Source: Algoriphagus yeomjeoni
GTDB lineage: Bacteria; Bacteroidota; Bacteroidia; Cytophagales; Cyclobacteriaceae
Length of the DNA: 64,000 nucleotides
Direction of reading: 5' to 3'
NCBI RefSeq assembly: GCF_003259505.1
Contig: NZ_QLLK01000002.1
Coordinates: 443,387-507,386, forward strand
Of this stretch, positions 61,966 through 64,000 are shown one piece after another (within the stretch, counting starts at the first letter, position 1; every line of letters starts with the position of its first letter). The position numbers and the translations under genes were made by a program. The notes below the pieces were generated by a model. That model did not search any database. It had not been told where the DNA came from and worked only from the letters and a program-made list of their open reading frames with translations.

Positions 61966-62208
61966 TTGAACAGGAAGGTATCTCCACTCTTCATTTATAA
62001 AGAGTGTTTTTAGAGGTCAAACAACCTCAAAATTTTATTTTATTTTTTTTCATACATGAAAAAATCTCTCATCTATGCTTGATACACTTGAAAAATATAC
62101 AATACACGTATACGACAGAATAAAATTCTGAGACATACGCATGCCATACAATCGTTTTTTCAGGTTAAATTCCTCGTGGAAAAAGGAAATCTGGATTCAG
62201 CTATTTGC
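61966..62208. other. Promoter region of the sigma/FecR operon
   Basis: 243 bases upstream of the sigma gene. They carry, on the minus strand and near the start, two hairpins: CACTCTT/AAGAGTG (about 61984-62004) and GAGGT/ACCTC (about 62010-62026), and a palindrome at 62045-62064. No gene is seen. Confidence 0.4.
62045..62064. promoter_or_regulatory. Palindromic operator candidate upstream of sigma/FecR
   Basis: Perfect 9-bp arms TTTTTTCAT and ATGAAAAAA around a 2-bp centre (AC), 80 bp upstream of the sigma-factor start. The symmetry fits a dimeric regulator, but it is AT-rich and could be chance. Confidence 0.3.
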
Positions 62209-63135
62209 TCAATCAGCAGCCAGAAAATCATTGACTTCTAGCCAGTATATAAAGGCATCAAACCAGCGATTACTGGTACGGTCAGGGTTGCCAAGACCAA
62301 AGCCATGTCCCCCATTTTGGTAAAGATGAAACTCGACAGGTATCCCAGCTTTGTACCAGGAATCGACTACACCAAACTGCCCCCTAAAAAGAAAATCATC
62401 TGTGGCAATAACATTGAACATTGGTGGTGCATTCTCAGGAACTTCTACTGGGCCCATTCCGCCATAGATTGGACCGATGAAAGCCAACTTCATGGTTTTG
62501 GAATTCAGCGTACTATGCATGGTCAATCCAGCTCCAGCCGAAAAACCTATCATTCCCAATCGATCCACATCCACTCCCCATTCCTCTGCTCGATCAAGGA
62601 TCATGGCATAGGCAGCTTCAGCATCTTCTAATTGATCTGAGAGATCAAAAGGTGCTGGCGCTGGACGTGCCGGAGCTGCTGAGGATGCCGCAGGTGCAGG
62701 TGGTGGTGATAGCGTCTGATTCATTGATGCTTTAAAGCCATCCATGGACTCAGGAGTTGGACGAAGTCGGTATTTTAAAACAAAGGCAGCTATCCCTTGA
62801 TCAGCAAGTGCCTGAGCCACTTCCCATCCTTCATTTCCAAGAGAAAGCCATCTGAAACCGCCACCTGGGGCAACAATTACGGCTGCACCTGTTGCTTTGC
62901 CCGGCTCAGGTAAAAAAGGAGTCAAAGTAGCAACTGTGATATTTCTAGCCATAGGATCCCCCCATTGCTTGAACCAAGTTTCGCTCGCAGGTTGGTTTTC
63001 AACACCACCTGTTCCTAGCAAAATTGCATTAGGTTCATCTGGAGTTTCCAAAGGATAAATGGTGCCATCCTGTGCCATTGCGGAAGAGGCGATTAAAAGG
63101 CAGGATGCCAGAATTGAGGTTTTTAATAGGTTCAT
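62209..63135 (-). CDS. Secreted alpha/beta-hydrolase esterase (probable xylan esterase)
   Basis: Predicted carbohydrate esterase. From the ATG at 63135 it has 308 residues with a signal peptide (1-21, ending SSAMAQ). The fold shows GAAVIVAPGGGFRWLS (oxyanion/HGGG-like), nucleophile Ser199 in MIGFSAGAGL, and the catalytic His in YQNGGHGFGLG near the end. A Pro/Ala-rich stretch (about 143-163, 'SPPPAPAASSAAPARPAPAP') is inserted between the lid and the nucleophile domain, which is odd for the family. It lies 46 bp downstream of the CE1 esterase and belongs to the xylan locus. The longer frame to 63177 overlaps the upstream gene region and lacks a signal. Confidence 0.8.
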   Translation of the reverse strand: MNLLKTSILASCLLIASSAMAQDGTIYPLETPDEPNAILLGTGGVENQPASETWFKQWGDPMARNITVATLTPFLPEPGKATGAAVIVAPGGGFRWLSLGNEGWEVAQALADQGIAAFVLKYRLRPTPESMDGFKASMNQTLSPPPAPAASSAAPARPAPAPFDLSDQLEDAEAAYAMILDRAEEWGVDVDRLGMIGFSAGAGLTMHSTLNSKTMKLAFIGPIYGGMGPVEVPENAPPMFNVIATDDFLFRGQFGVVDSWYKAGIPVEFHLYQNGGHGFGLGNPDRTSNRWFDAFIYWLEVNDFLAAD

Positions 63136-63181
63136 GATATTGTTGGGTTTTGTTAATTGCAAATAGGTTGAGAGCATATGT

Positions 63182-64000
<819 letters not shown>

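Overview
The window reads as chromosome of a Bacteroidota organism of the Cytophagales type, probably Cyclobacteriaceae/Algoriphagus-like. This is inferred from low GC, two SusC/SusD pairs, DUF1735, DUF4870 and DUF4974-FecR proteins, a type B (CHU_C-like) type IX secretion sorting domain, many lipoproteins with an ...C-(G/K/Q/D/V) lipobox, and TAnnTTTG-type promoter elements. I found no rRNA, phage, transposase or CRISPR array. There is one tRNA.

Layout. (1) 1-6,200, envelope polysaccharide: the end of a GAF-domain gene, kdsB, a Wzc-like co-polymerase/kinase, a Wza-like export lipoprotein and a GNAT acetyltransferase. (2) 6,600-12,100, metabolism: FadD and a long-chain-type acyl-CoA dehydrogenase form a fatty-acid pair. 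A kinase-fold phosphotransferase overlaps an ADP-ribosylglycohydrolase-family lipoprotein. (3) 12,500-20,300, housekeeping: a pncB-pncA-thioesterase operon for NAD salvage, a DMT exporter, a PrxQ/Bcp peroxiredoxin, LolD, sucC and tRNA-Arg(TCG). (4) 20,500-29,500: uncharacterised surface proteins, a 1,420-residue type IX secretion substrate, and a GH30 lipoprotein preceded by a decayed SusD fragment. (5) 29,600-36,000: an MBOAT/SGNH O-acylation pair, a Ca/Na antiporter, and a LeuT-type amino acid transporter with an overlapping 37-residue partner gene. (6) 36,600-42,800: a four-gene operon that looks like an extracytoplasmic sugar-oxidation module. It encodes a ThuA/PVC beta-propeller/cupredoxin lipoprotein, a D-psicose-3-epimerase-like isomerase, a Gfo/Idh/MocA protein lacking the usual catalytic Lys, and a cytochrome c lipoprotein. 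(7) 42,900-64,000 (all minus strand): a xylan utilisation locus. Its gene order SusC-SusD-SusC-SusD-DUF1735-GH10 matches the xusA-xusB-xusC-xusD-xusE-xyn10C core known from Bacteroides and Prevotella. Around it lie an extra GH10, two CE1 esterases and another alpha/beta esterase. An ECF sigma factor and a FecR anti-sigma sit directly upstream, and only the first SusC carries the matching STN signalling domain.

The most rewarding places to look are the four-gene redox operon, the sigma/FecR control of the xylan locus, the hidden 37-codon gene, the SusD relic, and an approximately 80-bp dispersed intergenic repeat present in at least four copies, two of them in tandem inside the xylan locus. 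Domain and family names are from recognition by eye; no database search was run.
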